A DNA stretch of 27,171 bases from JBFIHF01 sp964411125. GTDB lineage: Bacteria; Myxococcota_A; Bradymonadia; Bradymonadales; Bradymonadaceae. The stretch is from positions 1-27,171 of the forward strand of contig CAYPJU010000083.1 of NCBI GenBank assembly GCA_964411125.1, read 5' to 3'. The notes beneath the pieces are model-generated. The model ran no database searches. It was not told the origin of the DNA and worked only from the letters and a program-made list of their open reading frames with translations. Position 1 is the first letter of the stretch. Each line of letters opens with the position of its first letter. The position numbers and the translations under genes are program-made. Shown piece after piece: positions 1-7,290 of the stretch.

Positions 1-2312
1 GCGTAGCTCGTACGGTCGACCGAGGGCGCGATCTCGCTCCCCCAGAACTGGGCCGTCGTCTCGAGCGTCGGACCGTCACCGGTCGGCGGACGATGGCGGA
101 TTCGGACGGTCGCGACGAGGTCGGCCGTGGGCGCCGTGAGTTCGACCTCGTAGAGGGCAGTGACGGAGTGTCCCGCCCCCAATTCGCCCGCGTCCACCGC
201 GTCGTTTCGAAAGTCGTCGTCGGCGATGTCGCGGTTCTCGTACCCCACGAGGCGGTAACGTTTGACCGTCTTCGGGTCGAACTCGACCTGGAGCTTCACG
301 TCGCGCGCGACGGTGCGAAGCGTGCTGTCGATCTGGTCGCCCAGCACGCGCTGCGCTTCGGCAAGCCCGTCGATGTAGAAGTAGTTGCCGTTGCCCGCGT
401 CAGCCAGGCGCTCCATCGCTTCGTCCCGGTAGTTCCCCGAGCCGAACCCGAGCGTCGTGAGCGTGATGCCGCTCTTGGCCCCCGCCGAGATCGTCCGCAA
501 CATCTCGTCGGTCCCCGACGGCCCGATGTTCGCGTCGCCGTCTGACAGCACCATCACGCGGTTCTCGTGGCCAGCGACGAAGGCGTCGCCCGCGAGCTCG
601 TACGCGGTCGCGAGGCCGTCGTTCATCGCCGTTCCGCCCCCCGACTGCAGCGCTTCGATCGCGGCGAAGATGTCACCACTTCGCGAGACGCTCGTCGGCA
701 CCAGCAGCGTTTCGGATCGCCCTGCGTACGTCACGATCGCCACGGTGTCCTGGCCGTCGAGCGCCCGCACCATGAACTTCAGCGCCTTCTGGGCAAGGCC
801 CAGGCGGTCTGGGCCGTTCATCGACCCGCTCACGTCCACGAGGAAGGTGAGATGCACAGGCTTTCGTCCCGTGGCGGGCACAGCCTCGGTCTGCACGCCG
901 ATTCGCATCAGCCGGTGGTTCGGATCCGACTGGAACGGCGAAGGGGCGGCCTCGATCGAGACGCCGAAAGGCCCGTCCGTCGGCTCCCGGTACCCGTAGT
1001 CGAAGAAGTTGATCCACTCCTCGACGCGGACGGATTCGGGCACGGGAATCTGCCCCGTCCGCAGGTCACTGCGGGCCACCGTGTAGCTGCCGGTGTCGAC
1101 GTCGGCGGCAAAGGTGGAGAGGTTGTCCGAAGCGGACTCCGTCCATCGGTTGAAGCCGTGATGCTCGAACCTCGCAGAGGCTGGCTGTTGATATGTGGGT
1201 GCACTGCTCCGGACCGAAACCGAGCCGGACGAAGCCGAGCCGATCGCAAGCGAGCGCGATGACGAGTCTCCGCGAATGATCTCGATCCCCCTGGGCTCCT
1301 CCTTCTTCTTCGGACGCCTCACCTTCTTGATGCGAATCTGCCGCTTCTCCTGAATCACCTCCAGGTTCTCGAGCACGTCCCTCAACGTCTTCTTCAAGAC
1401 GATGGGGTCAGCCGGCGGACCGCGCCGCACGACGAAGTCGAGATCGGCGTGTGCTTCGGCCAACAGCAACATTTCCGCCTCCTCCATCGACACGGAGATC
1501 GCGGCATGTTCGTCGTCCGCAGCGACGACCACTACGTCGTGGGCCAGCGAGATCGACGTGAGGTTGGGGGGACCGCCGGGGGAGTCGGGCAAGGGGAAGG
1601 TGCCGTAGATGTCGACGCGTGAGCCCTTCGCCAGGACTCCGGCCGGTAGGCCGTGCGAAAGGACGAGACCGCGCTCGTCGCGAGCGATCCCAACTGCGGC
1701 GCGATGTCGTGCCGACCGCCGCCGGCTGCGGCGTTCGGCCTGAACTTCCAGGTCCTCCAACGCCTCGCGAAGCGTGGTCTTCTTCATCGTGACGAGATCG
1801 CTGTCCCCGTTGCCCCTCGGCAGGTAGTGCAGGGTTCCCCGACGCGACGCGACCATCAGGCTCGCTGCCTCGTCCGACGACAGCGAAAGCCCGACTCGCC
1901 GCACGCCATCGACTTCGTGGACGTCCGCCACCGCGACGTTCTGCAAGAGGTTGAGCGCGATCGACGCCGGCCGATCGACAGCCGGGTGAGCCGGGGGCTG
2001 CGTCGGCGCTTCGCCCACTGCGTGCACGAGCTCGGGGCGGGACGGAAGCGGGAAGACTCCGACGACGTCGACCCGCGTCCCCACTTCGGTCACGCCGAGG
2101 GGCGGCCCATCGACATAGTGAACCAGCGCCGAGTCTTCGGGCGCCTTCGCATTCTCTGCACGCTCTTCCGCCTGGTGCTCTCCACTGCTCGCCACAGTCA
2201 CTGTCTTCGACGACGGCGGGACGGCGGGATCGAACCTGGGGGCCGGTACGTCCGTCTGGCAGGCGGCGATGATCGTGCAGATCAGGACCGGAACGAATCT
2301 TCGAAACGACAT
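1..2312 (-). CDS. Lipoprotein with two CpaB/RcpC-like modules and a YfbK-type VWA domain (3' end outside window)
   Basis: The frame is open from an ATG at 2312, which has a GAAGGAG ribosome site 5 bases upstream, to the window edge, giving at least 770 residues. The N-terminus is a lipoprotein signal with lipobox IIAAC (Cys at about residue 18). Residues about 75-190 and 200-335 are two related modules, each with G(T/S)RVD, a run of hydrophobic strands, an LSxS/VSME segment and a closing (M/L)KKT-LR-LE-LEV motif. They resemble the C-terminal RcpC domain of the Flp-pilus protein CpaB, and the second ends in a CpaB-like IEIIRGDS. Residues about 390-470 match the YfbK VWA-associated N-terminal domain (STFAADVDTGSYT, EEWINFFDY). 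A VWA domain follows with MIDAS DVSGSMN at 493-499, then the start of the DUF3520-like region. It is inferred to act in protein-protein contacts at the envelope. The family parts are fairly sure; the biological role is unknown. Confidence 0.88.
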   Translation of the reverse strand, partial: MSFRRFVPVLICTIIAACQTDVPAPRFDPAVPPSSKTVTVASSGEHQAEERAENAKAPEDSALVHYVDGPPLGVTEVGTRVDVVGVFPLPSRPELVHAVGEAPTQPPAHPAVDRPASIALNLLQNVAVADVHEVDGVRRVGLSLSSDEAASLMVASRRGTLHYLPRGNGDSDLVTMKKTTLREALEDLEVQAERRSRRRSARHRAAVGIARDERGLVLSHGLPAGVLAKGSRVDIYGTFPLPDSPGGPPNLTSISLAHDVVVVAADDEHAAISVSMEEAEMLLLAEAHADLDFVVRRGPPADPIVLKKTLRDVLENLEVIQEKRQIRIKKVRRPKKKEEPRGIEIIRGDSSSRSLAIGSASSGSVSVRSSAPTYQQPASARFEHHGFNRWTESASDNLSTFAADVDTGSYTVARSDLRTGQIPVPESVRVEEWINFFDYGYREPTDGPFGVSIEAAPSPFQSDPNHRLMRIGVQTEAVPATGRKPVHLTFLVDVSGSMNGPDRLGLAQKALKFMVRALDGQDTVAIVTYAGRSETLLVPTSVSRSGDIFAAIEALQSGGGTAMNDGLATAYELAGDAFVAGHENRVMVLSDGDANIGPSGTDEMLRTISAGAKSGITLTTLGFGSGNYRDEAMERLADAGNGNYFYIDGLAEAQRVLGDQIDSTLRTVARDVKLQVEFDPKTVKRYRLVGYENRDIADDDFRNDAVDAGELGAGHSVTALYEVELTAPTADLVATVRIRHRPPTGDGPTLETTAQFWGSEIAPSVDRTSY

Positions 2313-2428
2313 GCGGGCTCCTTCGTGAGGTTTCGAGGAGCCTACGTGGTCGCCGTGGTTGCCGTGTGGGGGGGAGCCGGAAAAGCTGTGCAGAACCCGT
2401 CCAAAGTCGATGGACGAGTTCCGCGGAT
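2313..2428. other. Intergenic spacer between maiA-like gene and VWA lipoprotein gene
   Basis: This spacer of about 116 bases lies between two same-direction genes. I see the ribosome site of the VWA lipoprotein and a G-rich run at 2365-2372, but no clear promoter and no terminator hairpin with a T tract. The lipoprotein may be read through from the fumarylacetoacetate hydrolase operon or from a promoter I cannot recognise. Confidence 0.4.
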
Positions 2429-3070
2429 CTACTCGGTGGCGTCGGGCTGTTCCGACGGGTGCGACGCTCGAAACGCATCGAGTTCCATGCACGCTTGCTC
2501 GACGCGCAGGATCCGGTCGAACGACGAGAGGTCGAGATCGAACCGACGAGCGTTGTAGAGCTGCGGCACCAGACAGGCGTCCGCCCAGGAGACCTCGTCC
2601 CCCACGGAATAGGTTCCCGCGGTCTCGGCCAGGATCGCTTCGTAGGCGTGCAGCCCGGCCGCGATGGCGTTCTTGCACCAACCCTTTGCATCCTGGTCCA
2701 TCGCCTTCAAGGTCTGGATCACGGCGAGGTTCTGGAGCGGCTGAATGCCCGAGTTGACGATCTCGGCGAGCTGGATCGCGCGAGCGCGAAGGTACGGATC
2801 CGCAGGCAACATCGCCGGATCCGGGTGGGTCTGCTCGAGGTAGTCGAGGATCGCCATCGACTGCCCGAGTCGACGCGTCGTCCCCCCTGCTTCGAACTCG
2901 AGCACGGGCACCTGCTTCGACGGATTGAGCCCTTCGAACCACTCCGTCCGCTGCTCGCCGCCGTCTTTCACGAGGTGAACGGGGACGTACTCCCACTCGA
3001 GCGCTTTGTGTTCAAGGGCGATCCGGACGCGCCACGAGCTCGAGCTTCGCCAGTAACCGTAGAGCTTCAT
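2429..3070 (-). CDS. maiA: Maleylacetoacetate isomerase / zeta-class glutathione S-transferase
   Basis: This 213-residue protein has the usual length of the family, which isomerises maleylacetoacetate to fumarylacetoacetate with glutathione in tyrosine/homogentisate breakdown. The N-terminal thioredoxin-like domain opens MKLYGYWRSSSSWRVRIALE. This is the zeta-GST active-site motif SSxxxRVRIAL, with Ser in place of the Cys found in many eukaryotic members (residue 11); the putative catalytic Ser at 9 is kept. QVPVLE (cis-Pro loop) and GQSMAILDYLE (glutathione gamma-Glu contact) follow, then an all-helical C-terminal domain with SVGDEVSWADACLVPQLYNA. The start codon overlaps the stop of the upstream fumarylacetoacetate hydrolase gene as ATGA, so the two are translationally coupled and very probably act in sequence. 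The motif fit is strong; isomerase rather than general GST activity is supported mainly by the neighbour. Confidence 0.9.
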   Translation of the reverse strand: MKLYGYWRSSSSWRVRIALEHKALEWEYVPVHLVKDGGEQRTEWFEGLNPSKQVPVLEFEAGGTTRRLGQSMAILDYLEQTHPDPAMLPADPYLRARAIQLAEIVNSGIQPLQNLAVIQTLKAMDQDAKGWCKNAIAAGLHAYEAILAETAGTYSVGDEVSWADACLVPQLYNARRFDLDLSSFDRILRVEQACMELDAFRASHPSEQPDATE

Positions 3071-4044
3071 GGGGCCACGACTTTCTGCTGGATGGTGCCG
3101 AAGATGTTGTCGCCCTCGGGCGTCTTCATCTCGATGCGGACCGTGTCGCCCTCCTTCATGAAGGGCGTCTTGAACTCACCGGTGTCGATCTTCTCGATCA
3201 TTCGCTTCTCGGCGAGGCAGCTCGAGCCTCGGCTTCGGTCCTCGTTCGACACCGTGCCGCTACCCAGGATCGTGCCTGCCGCGAAGCGTCGGGTCTTCGC
3301 GACGTGATGGATGAGGTCGGCGAACGAGAAGTGCATCTCGGGGCCCGCCTCCGGGTTCCCGAACATCTCGTCGTTGTAGTACGTCTCGAGCGGAAGCTCG
3401 ATCCGCCCATCTTTCCAGTACTCGCCGAGCTCGTCGGGCGTGACGGCGAACGGCGAAAACGCCGTCGCGGGCTTCGACTGAAAGAACCCGAAGCTCTTCG
3501 CGAGCTCGGACGGGATGAGATTGCGCCACGTGAGGTCGTTCACCAGGACGACGAGCCGCACGTAGTCCAACGCCTCTTCCTTGCTCACCCCGATCGGCGT
3601 GTCCCCCAGAATGACGGCGACTTCGGCCTCGAAGTCCAGCCCCCACGACTCGTCGACGAGCGGAACGTCTTCGGTGGGCGCCAGGAAGTGACTCGAACCG
3701 CCCTGGTAGACGAGCGGGTCGGTCTCCAAAGTCTCGGGAGGCTCGGCGCCACGCGCTTTGCGCACCAGGACGATGTGGTTGATGTACGCGGAGCCGTCGA
3801 TCCACTCGTAAGCTCGCGGCAGCGGCGAATGGAGGCGGTCGGGATCGACGGGCTCACCGTCCGTCTTGCCCGACTCGAGGTCCGCCGCGCGACGCTTCAG
3901 GGCATCGGCGACGTCGTCCCACTGATCGAGGGCCGCCTGCATCGTCGGCGCAATGTCCTTCGCCGTAGCGAAGCGGGTCCCCTCTTTGTTCACGACGACG
4001 AGGGTGCCATCGCGCGTTCCATCCTTCAGCGTTGCGAGCTTCAT
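3067..4044 (-). CDS. Fumarylacetoacetate hydrolase family protein
   Basis: This 325-residue member of the FAH fold splits fumarylacetoacetate, or a related beta-diketone acid, using a divalent metal. The metal ligands are visible as the E-x-E pair in GLDFEAEVAVIL (Glu139, Glu141) and the Asp in VLVNDLTWRN (Asp170). The conserved tail includes AAGTILGSGTVSN (about 255-267) and EGDTVRIE. I take the ATG at 4044, with AAGGAG 6 bases upstream, not an upstream start that would read through the repeat-rich leader as an Arg/Ala-rich tail. The stop overlaps the maiA-like start by four bases (ATGA). The pair suggests the last two steps of homogentisate catabolism; homogentisate dioxygenase is not in the window. 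FAH-family members vary in substrate, so the exact reaction is inferred from context. Confidence 0.9.
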   Translation of the reverse strand: MKLATLKDGTRDGTLVVVNKEGTRFATAKDIAPTMQAALDQWDDVADALKRRAADLESGKTDGEPVDPDRLHSPLPRAYEWIDGSAYINHIVLVRKARGAEPPETLETDPLVYQGGSSHFLAPTEDVPLVDESWGLDFEAEVAVILGDTPIGVSKEEALDYVRLVVLVNDLTWRNLIPSELAKSFGFFQSKPATAFSPFAVTPDELGEYWKDGRIELPLETYYNDEMFGNPEAGPEMHFSFADLIHHVAKTRRFAAGTILGSGTVSNEDRSRGSSCLAEKRMIEKIDTGEFKTPFMKEGDTVRIEMKTPEGDNIFGTIQQKVVAP

Positions 4045-4076
4045 ACATCTCCTTGGAAACGAGTATCTACGCCCGA

Positions 4077-4104
4077 CGTATCGCGCGACCGGACGCCCTG
4101 TCAA
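4077..4104 (-). promoter_or_regulatory. Candidate sigma-70 promoter for the fumarylacetoacetate hydrolase operon
   Basis: On the minus strand a perfect TTGACA (4104-4099) is followed after 16 bases by GATACG (4082-4077), a weak -10 match. It would start transcription near 4070, about 25 bases before the ATG at 4044. The -35 is convincing; the -10 choice is uncertain. Confidence 0.4.
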
Positions 4105-4107
4105 ACC

Positions 4108-4195
4108 GCGCTCCGCGCCGCGCGCGCTGCGCTCTGCGCTCTGCGCTCCGCGCGCTGCGCTCTGCGCTCTGCGCCCTGGGCTCTGCGCTCTGCTT
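4108..4195. repeat. Degenerate 7-bp tandem repeat (CTCTGCG type)
   Basis: This stretch repeats a unit close to GCTCTGC many times, with a larger block of about 28 bases (GCGCGCTGCGCTCTGCGCTC...) occurring about twice. It lies between the elaA-like stop and the promoter of the next operon. No reading frame here looks real, and the Arg/Ser/Ala-rich translations only mirror the repeat. Confidence 0.75.
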
Positions 4196-4283
4196 TGGTG
4201 CGGCATCCTGCCGCACATTGGAGGTCGTGGGACCGGTCTTCGGTGGTCATGCGCTCGACCGGCGAATCACGATGCCGGCGTAG

Positions 4284-4328
4284 GGCGCGTAGCGCCGTTG
4301 TAACTCCGCGCGTAAGCGCGGGCGTTAC
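4284..4328 (-). terminator. Pair of hairpins at the 3' end of the elaA-like gene, one containing its stop codon
   Basis: Hairpin one (4300-4328) has an outer stem GTAAC/GTTAC and an inner stem CCGCGC/GCGCGG with a GTAA loop; the TAA stop of the acetyltransferase gene (4327-4325) sits inside the outer stem. Hairpin two (4284-4296) is GGCGC-GTA-GCGCC. Neither has a T tract, so calling them a terminator is inference; they could instead protect the mRNA end. Confidence 0.45.
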
Positions 4329-4750
4329 GGGCGCACCATCGTGACGTGCGGGATCTCGGCTTCCTCGTAGATCTCGCCGACGCGGCGCCAGCCGAGGGAT
4401 GCGTACCAGCCCTCGAGGTGCGCCTGGGCGTGCAGCTCCGCGGGGCGGTCCCCGAGCCAGTCGGCGACCTGTTGCATCAGGTCGGTCCCGAGCCCCTCGC
4501 CCTGCCGGTCGGTCGCTACGGCGACGCGGCCGACGACCCAGACGTCGCCTTGACGAAAGGCTCGCGCAGTCGCGACGAGCTCTCCGTCGAGGGTTCCCAG
4601 AAAGTGGTGAGAGTGCGGGTCGAGGTCGTCGATCTCGGGGACGGCGGTGATCCGCTGCCCGACCACGAAGACGACGTTGCGAAGGTAGTAGAGGTTGTGC
4701 AGCTCCAGGAGCGTGAGCTCCTGGAACTGCTTCGCAACGACCCGAAGCAT
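4325..4750 (-). CDS. ElaA-like GNAT N-acetyltransferase
   Basis: This is a 141-residue single GNAT domain. The ElaA-type signature is visible: LYYLRNVVFVVGQ near residues 20-32, EIDDLDPHSHHFLG, then the acetyl-CoA loop RVAVATDRQGEGLGTDLM (about 74-91), QAHLEGWYASLGWRRVGE and the terminal EIPHVTMVRP. It acetylates an unknown small molecule or amine in the cytoplasm. The ATG at 4750 lies 4 bases after the stop of the PPC lipoprotein gene, so the two are probably co-transcribed, with the ribosome site (weak, TAAG-like) in the end of that gene. The gene is flanked downstream by hairpins and a repeat tract. The family call is firm; the substrate is unknown. Confidence 0.87.
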   Translation of the reverse strand: MLRVVAKQFQELTLLELHNLYYLRNVVFVVGQRITAVPEIDDLDPHSHHFLGTLDGELVATARAFRQGDVWVVGRVAVATDRQGEGLGTDLMQQVADWLGDRPAELHAQAHLEGWYASLGWRRVGEIYEEAEIPHVTMVRP

Positions 4751-4754
4751 CGTC

Positions 4755-6937
4755 TTACTGAACGAAGACGTTGAGCGTGTAGTCGCCGTTGCCGGAGCAA
4801 TCGGTGTCGCCCGGGCAGTACGGCTCGACGACGACGTAGTAGTCGCCCGCAGCGTCGGCGTTGACGGCCGTGGCGCTGAAGAAGGTCGACTCCTGACCGT
4901 CGTAGTCGTCGTTCTCCGACAGGAGCGTCGTTCCGTCCGGCGCGTAGATCTTCACGACCGTGTCGGCGTCGTCGGTGTTGGCGTCCGAACCGGCGAGGGT
5001 CTGGACCCCGACCACCTGGCCGGCGGTCGCCGAGACCTTGAACCAGTCCGGCTTGAGGTCGGCAGCGCCAGCACCGTCGAGCACGCCGGCGACCGCGGCC
5101 GGGGCCGTGAGGGCCTGCGCCGTTCCCGGAGTGTCGTTCGGCTCGGTCTCGGTTGCCGGCGTGAACGTGATGCCGGAGATGTCGATCGAGCTGAAGTCAG
5201 GGGTGAAGTCGTAGCCCGCGCCACCACGGAAGTAGGCGTCGCGAACACCCATCTGAACGACGGTGTCCATCGAGGGGAGGAGCACGGCCGGAGCTTCCTG
5301 ACCGAACGCAGTGCCGTTCTCGAGGACGGCGATGACCGGCTCGAAGTCGGCGGCTGCGGTCGTCACGTTGCCGACGAACATGTGGCCCGCCGGAATCGTG
5401 AACTCGTAGAAGACCTCTTCGCCGAGACCACCGATGGAGCCGGGGGTCGTGTACGGAAGCGTGACGGCGGTCGCCGAACGCGTCGTCGCCGAAGCTTCGA
5501 TCGAGTAGGTGAAGCCAGCTTCGCCGACATCGGCGGGGTTCTCCGGGTCTTCGACGTTACGAAGGTCGTCGACGAAGACGTAGTAGTCGCCCGCTTCGGT
5601 GGAGTCTGCCGGGTGCGCGATCGTGATGGCCGACGAGCCCGCTACCGGGTAGCCGGTCGCGAACGGGATGAGACCGAGGAACGTGTTGACGACCGCAGTC
5701 GTCACCGGCTGAAGGCCGCCGGCTCCGGTGGTCTGAATCCGCACCGTGTCGCCCGGGTTGAGCGTCACGAAGAAGTAGTCGGTGTCGAAATCGTCGCCAT
5801 CGACCGCGTCGATGACGCCGGTGCCCGGGGTGCCCACGACGAGCTCGGTCGGCGCCGAGATGTCGTCGTCGGTCTCGAAGGTGTCGAGCGTGTAGGAGCC
5901 GTTCGTCGTCGCGAACCAGAAGTCGACGTAAACACGGTAGGTCGTCCCCGTGACGGTGCTGAGGACCGCGCGGGAGTCGTAGCTTCCGCCACCGACGTCG
6001 TCGTTGAACGCGACGATTTCGCCGGTCGAGGCGTCCGTGATCCAGAGGACCGTGTCGAGCTCGCCGCTGATCGGCTCGCGGTCCGCGGTCGTCTCGAGGA
6101 CGAGCGCGCCGTCGAAGTCCGCCGTGAACTCGTAGACATCCAGGAGCGCATCGTTTTGATCGGCCGCGACCGTCGCGCCAACCGTCAGGCTCTCTGCCGT
6201 CGGAGTGACTTCCGTGGTCGTGATGACGTAGGTCGCGTCGTCACCGCCGTGCTGCGGTGCATCTTCGAGGTCGGCGCGCTGGTCGTAGACGCCGAGGACG
6301 TAGGTGCCGTCCACCGGGATGTAGACCTGGCGCTTCGAGATGCCGGTCGACGCATCGAGGTAACGCTCGATGATCTCGAAGTTGGCGTCGGCGAGGAACG
6401 CGATGAGCGTTCCGTCGGCACCGGGGCCGGTGGAGGCGATCTCGTATTCGACGACCGTCCCGGCCGTGAGCTCCATCGAGTAGACGTCGAAGTCCGACGT
6501 CTCGCCGCTGCCGGTCGCGATGTTTCCACCGACCGACTGCCCCAGCGTGATGGGGTTCGGGTTTTCGAAGTCGTTCGGCTCCGACTCGGTCACGTCTGCG
6601 GTCACGTTGTTGGTGCCGCCGTTGTTCGTGCCACCGTTGTTGGTGCCGCCGTTGTTCGTNNNNNNNNNNNNNNNNNNNNNNNNNNNNNNNNNNNNNNNNN
6701 NNNNNNNNNNNNNNNNNNNNNNNNNNNNNNNNNNNNNNNNNNNNNNNNNNNNNNNNNNNCGTTGTTGGTGCCGCCGTTGTTCGTGCCACCGTTGTTGGTG
6801 CCGCCGTTGTTCGTACCACCGTTGTTGGTGCCACCATTGTTGGTGCCGCCGTTGTTCTTCCCATTGTTGGAAGGACCGCAAGCTGCGAGCGCGGCCGAAA
6901 CGAGGGCTACGCCAATCGTCAATCGATTCATGGTCAT
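4755..6937 (-). CDS. PPC-domain lipoprotein with (NNGGT)n linker, interrupted by an assembly gap
   Basis: The start is the ATG at 6937, with GGAG 6 bases upstream; a nearer ATG at 6943 abuts the GGAG. The first residues form a lipoprotein signal ending LAAC (Cys at about residue 20). A low-complexity NNGGT linker follows and runs into 100 Ns. After the gap about 634 residues continue: linker end, then an ESEPND-type pre-peptidase C-terminal (PPC-like) beta domain, several further beta domains rich in Asp/Gly/Thr, and a last ETEPNDTPGTAQAL domain ending GDYTLNVFVQ. Surface lipoproteins of this design are common in Myxococcota; no catalytic domain is visible. The halves are in different frames only because the N run has an arbitrary length. 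The product is surface exposed by inference; its function is unknown. Confidence 0.88.
6605..6858. repeat. 30/15-bp tandem repeat coding for NNGGT, broken by 100 Ns
   Basis: On both sides of the gap the plus strand repeats GTTGTTGGTGCCGCC and close variants, with 15-base units and an alternation that makes a 30-base period. The minus strand reads Asn-Asn-Gly-Gly-Thr. About 3.5 units are seen on the left side and about 6.5 on the right. Near-identity of the units explains the failed assembly here. Confidence 0.95.
6660..6759. other. Assembly gap (100 N)
   Basis: Exactly 100 N bases, the conventional placeholder for a gap of unknown size, lie within the NNGGT-coding tandem repeat. The flanking frames show that 100 cannot be the true length. 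Confidence 0.98.
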
Positions 6938-7290
6938 GTTCATCTCCACTGTCTTTTTGGAACAATCCACAGGCGCGAAGGATTAACACAGTTGTGGATC
7001 CGATTCCAACGACAGCGCTGCGCCCCACACCCCGAGCCACCGAACGGCCGATCGGGCCCGAACGACGGGGGCTGCGTGTAGGTTCATTGCCTACCTGTGA
7101 TGCGCAACGGCGCCTCGCCGGGGAAAAAAGTTCGGTGACCGCGGTCGGAATTCGGCGAAGATCGGGGGCGTACAACCGCGGAAAAGCGAATTATGCGGCG
7201 TTCGGCGCGTCTGACGGCCTGGAAAGTTGTTTGCACCCCGTACCCTTGATACCGTTTGTTTATCCTGCAAAACCGTTGTTCGGTGGTTGA
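6938..7290. other. Divergent intergenic region between PPC lipoprotein and 5'-nucleotidase genes
   Basis: These 353 bases separate two divergent starts. They hold a possible promoter for the lipoprotein gene (6982-7009). On the plus side is an AT-richer patch at 7225-7275 before the 5'-nucleotidase ATG, in which I cannot pick out convincing -35/-10 boxes. Short reading frames crossing the region look like chance frames. No RNA gene or repeat is seen. Confidence 0.5.
6982..7009 (-). promoter_or_regulatory. Candidate promoter of the PPC lipoprotein gene
   Basis: The minus strand reads TTGGAA (7009-7004), 16 bases, GTTAAT (6987-6982), each about four of six matches to sigma-70 boxes. It would start transcription about 40 bases upstream of the ATG at 6937. 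This is a weak call, from matches only. Confidence 0.33.

Noticed and set aside
2429..3070. Missing Cys in the zeta-GST active-site motif as a sign of lost function
   Set aside because: Bacterial members often lack that Cys and the preceding Ser is kept, so this is ordinary variation.
4045..4218. Extended N-terminus of the fumarylacetoacetate hydrolase protein
   Set aside because: It would translate the 7-base repeat and the promoter; the ATG at 4044 has a good AAGGAG and the family-typical beginning.
4695..6986. Very long plus-strand open frame opposite the PPC lipoprotein
   Set aside because: It mirrors the minus-strand gene, is Arg/Val/Asp-rich with no motif, and crosses the N gap; the minus-strand frame has a signal, ribosome site and domains.
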